From Akkermansia muciniphila (GTDB lineage: Bacteria > Verrucomicrobiota > Verrucomicrobiia > Verrucomicrobiales > Akkermansiaceae), in contig CAMCYK010000007.1 in the NCBI GenBank assembly GCA_945883695.1, positions 1 to 58,174 on the forward strand: a stretch of 58,174 nucleotides of DNA, read 5' to 3'. A model generated the notes under the pieces. The model did not search any database and was not told where the DNA came from. It saw only the letters and a list, made by a program, of their open reading frames with translations. The first letter of the stretch is position 1, and each line of letters opens with the position of its first letter. Of this stretch, positions 56,951 through 58,174 are shown one piece after another. A program made the translations under genes and the position numbers.

Positions 56951-58174
56951 GACGCGGGGGCGGTGAAGGCACCCGGCCAGCCGCCGTGGGCTTCGATGAC
57001 CTGGTCGATCTCGGCCATCAGGCGGATGGTTTCGGAGAGGGCGACGACGATCTTGTGGTAGTGGGCGATGTCTTCGGTGGAGAGGGTGCGGCCCTTGCGG
57101 TCCTTCAGCCACTTCTCGCAGACCTGGTAGCCTCCGATATGGAAGTTCCAGACCTTCTCCGGCACGCCGCGGAAGCCGGAGCTGCCGGGCGTGGTCGCGC
57201 CCTTCTTGCCGGCGGAATCGAGCCAGACGGTGCCGTCGGCCCAGCCGGGCTTGGTGACGAGCTTGGAGGGGCCGGTGAATTCGGTGATCGGAGTGTCGAG
57301 CTTCGGCGATTCCAGCAGGTGCAAGGCGGTGAGTTCGCCGCCAAGCCAGGCCAGCGCGCGGAACAGCTCCAGGTTCCCGGTCAAGGGCAGGCGCGGGAAG
57401 TCGATCTTCAGGAACTCGGCGTAGCGGTTCCGGTAGCCGGGGCTGTGGAAAACGGCGTAGGCGTAGTGGAAGATGTCTTCGGGCGTCAAGCCGCGCGGAA
57501 CTCCGTCAGCGGCCTGCGGCATCTGAAGGTAGCTGGCGAAAGCCTTGAGAAAAGCCGGTGCGAAATTCGGATGCTGGTTGTTGTCGTCGAAAAGCAATGA
57601 CCGCTGCGCTCCACTGCTTGGCGCAGTTATTAGCGGGAAGACGTAATTCACGTCGTAGGCGCTGACGCTCTTGTGCGCGGGAGGCAGACGCGAAACGAAC
57701 ACCGAGAAAATATCTTGGGTAATCCGCGTGGTGATGAGTGCCTTGTTGCCTCGAACGTCGAGATGGCGCGTCAGTTCCGGTCGCGGCCAATCCACCATCC
57801 AGTCGGCCCAATAAACTTGGCGCTGATCAAACGGGCGATAAAGACAGCGTCGCACATGGTCGCATGAATGCTTGTCTGATTGAACACGCTTGCGTGCACT
57901 AGGAACCTTCCAACCCCGAGTATCTACATCCGGATACTTGGCGGAGCCGCTGCCATCAAAATACTTCGTGCGAATCTCAGAGTCGGAGAGCTTGGGGTTT
58001 GCGAAATCGGCGATGCGTGAGAGCAACGCCTCCTTGTCGAAGTCCACAACGAAGTGATCTCGCGCGGTGATGAACCCGGCGCTGTTCACCGGCATGGCTT
58101 CACTGATTTTCCAGCCTCCGTCGTATTCCGCGCGGCAGTCCGTATTCTGCGGTTCGAAGAAATAATAAGGAGAG
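56947..58174 (-). CDS. Type ISP restriction-modification enzyme, C-terminal part (partial)
   Basis: The frame is open to the right edge, so only the last 408 residues are seen. The text matches the C-terminal target-recognition region of LlaBIII-type single-chain restriction-modification enzymes: YRPFDQRQVYWADWMVDWPRPELTRHL, NKALITTRITQDIFSVFVSRLPPAHKSVS, LTPEDIFHYAYAVFHSPGYRNRYAEFLKIDFPRLPLTGNLELFRALAWLGGEL, YPDVDTRGWKVPSARK and VWNFHIGGYQVCEKWLKDRKGRTLS. The nuclease, ATPase and methyltransferase parts lie outside. Such enzymes protect against phage by cutting unmethylated DNA. Its stop overlaps the Sel1 gene start. Confidence 0.88.
   Translation of the reverse strand, partial: SPYYFFEPQNTDCRAEYDGGWKISEAMPVNSAGFITARDHFVVDFDKEALLSRIADFANPKLSDSEIRTKYFDGSGSAKYPDVDTRGWKVPSARKRVQSDKHSCDHVRRCLYRPFDQRQVYWADWMVDWPRPELTRHLDVRGNKALITTRITQDIFSVFVSRLPPAHKSVSAYDVNYVFPLITAPSSGAQRSLLFDDNNQHPNFAPAFLKAFASYLQMPQAADGVPRGLTPEDIFHYAYAVFHSPGYRNRYAEFLKIDFPRLPLTGNLELFRALAWLGGELTALHLLESPKLDTPITEFTGPSKLVTKPGWADGTVWLDSAGKKGATTPGSSGFRGVPEKVWNFHIGGYQVCEKWLKDRKGRTLSTEDIAHYHKIVVALSETIRLMAEIDQVIEAHGGWPGAFTAPAS

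Overview
The window reads as a chromosome segment of a Verrucomicrobiota bacterium, most like the Luteolibacter/Haloferula side of Verrucomicrobiae. The reasons are high GC, ATG starts mostly without Shine-Dalgarno sequences (often in an ACCCATGAA context), twin-arginine Gfo/Idh/MocA oxidoreductases, PQQ-like propellers, giant modular secreted proteins, and a protein resembling Verru_Chthon cassette protein A. I saw no tRNA, rRNA, transposase, prophage or CRISPR array. All family names come from recognition of motifs and remembered family patterns; no search was run.

Layout. 1-9.1 kb: end of an unknown gene, a PQQ-like propeller, an esterase with an aberrant N-terminus, an ADPRM-like metallophosphoesterase, a PhoD-type phosphatase that runs head-on into a broken propeller gene, then a coupled MetE-like/enolase-like pair. 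9.1-16 kb: a small LURP-one-like protein, a 1316-aa choice-of-anchor protein, YdcF and a second PQQ-like propeller. 16.2-33.5 kb: the most coherent block. It holds a LacI-family regulator, a coupled pair of a 1162-aa six-hairpin-like protein and a GPH-family sugar symporter, a run of four genes (Verru_Chthon A-like protein, small exported protein, GH81 endo-1,3-beta-glucanase, mutarotase-like protein), a paralogue of the small exported protein, and a secreted protein with carbohydrate-binding-like domains. Sites of the form TTGCA-N6-TGCAA, or decayed versions, lie before four of these units. I infer a local laminarin (beta-1,3-glucan) regulon.

33.7-38.1 kb: a GYF plus multi-PH membrane protein, an unknown protein, a LuxR-type DNA-binding protein without receiver, and an LpxR-like protein lacking its middle. 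38.5-49.5 kb: two twin-arginine Gfo/Idh/MocA oxidoreductases around an MFS transporter, an FGE-type lipoprotein, a broken NAD(P)-binding gene and a 1513-aa modular secreted protein. 49.6-54.6 kb: a nitrogen-oxide block with copper nitrite reductase, an FGE/SCO-like hybrid, NnrS and an AhbC/NirJ-like radical SAM enzyme. 54.7-58.2 kb: a TPR protein, then a probable defence island with a 5'-truncated DUF3800 protein, a Sel1-repeat protein and the end of a type ISP restriction-modification enzyme.

Two patterns cut across the window. First, about ten genes seem to have lost an internal or terminal piece, several of them in frame (NirK-cytochrome, FGE/SCO, LpxR, LURP-one, PhoD/propeller, DUF3800 and others). 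This is either real deletion scarring or an assembly fault. Second, the longer gene gaps carry several families of hairpin-forming or inverted repeats.
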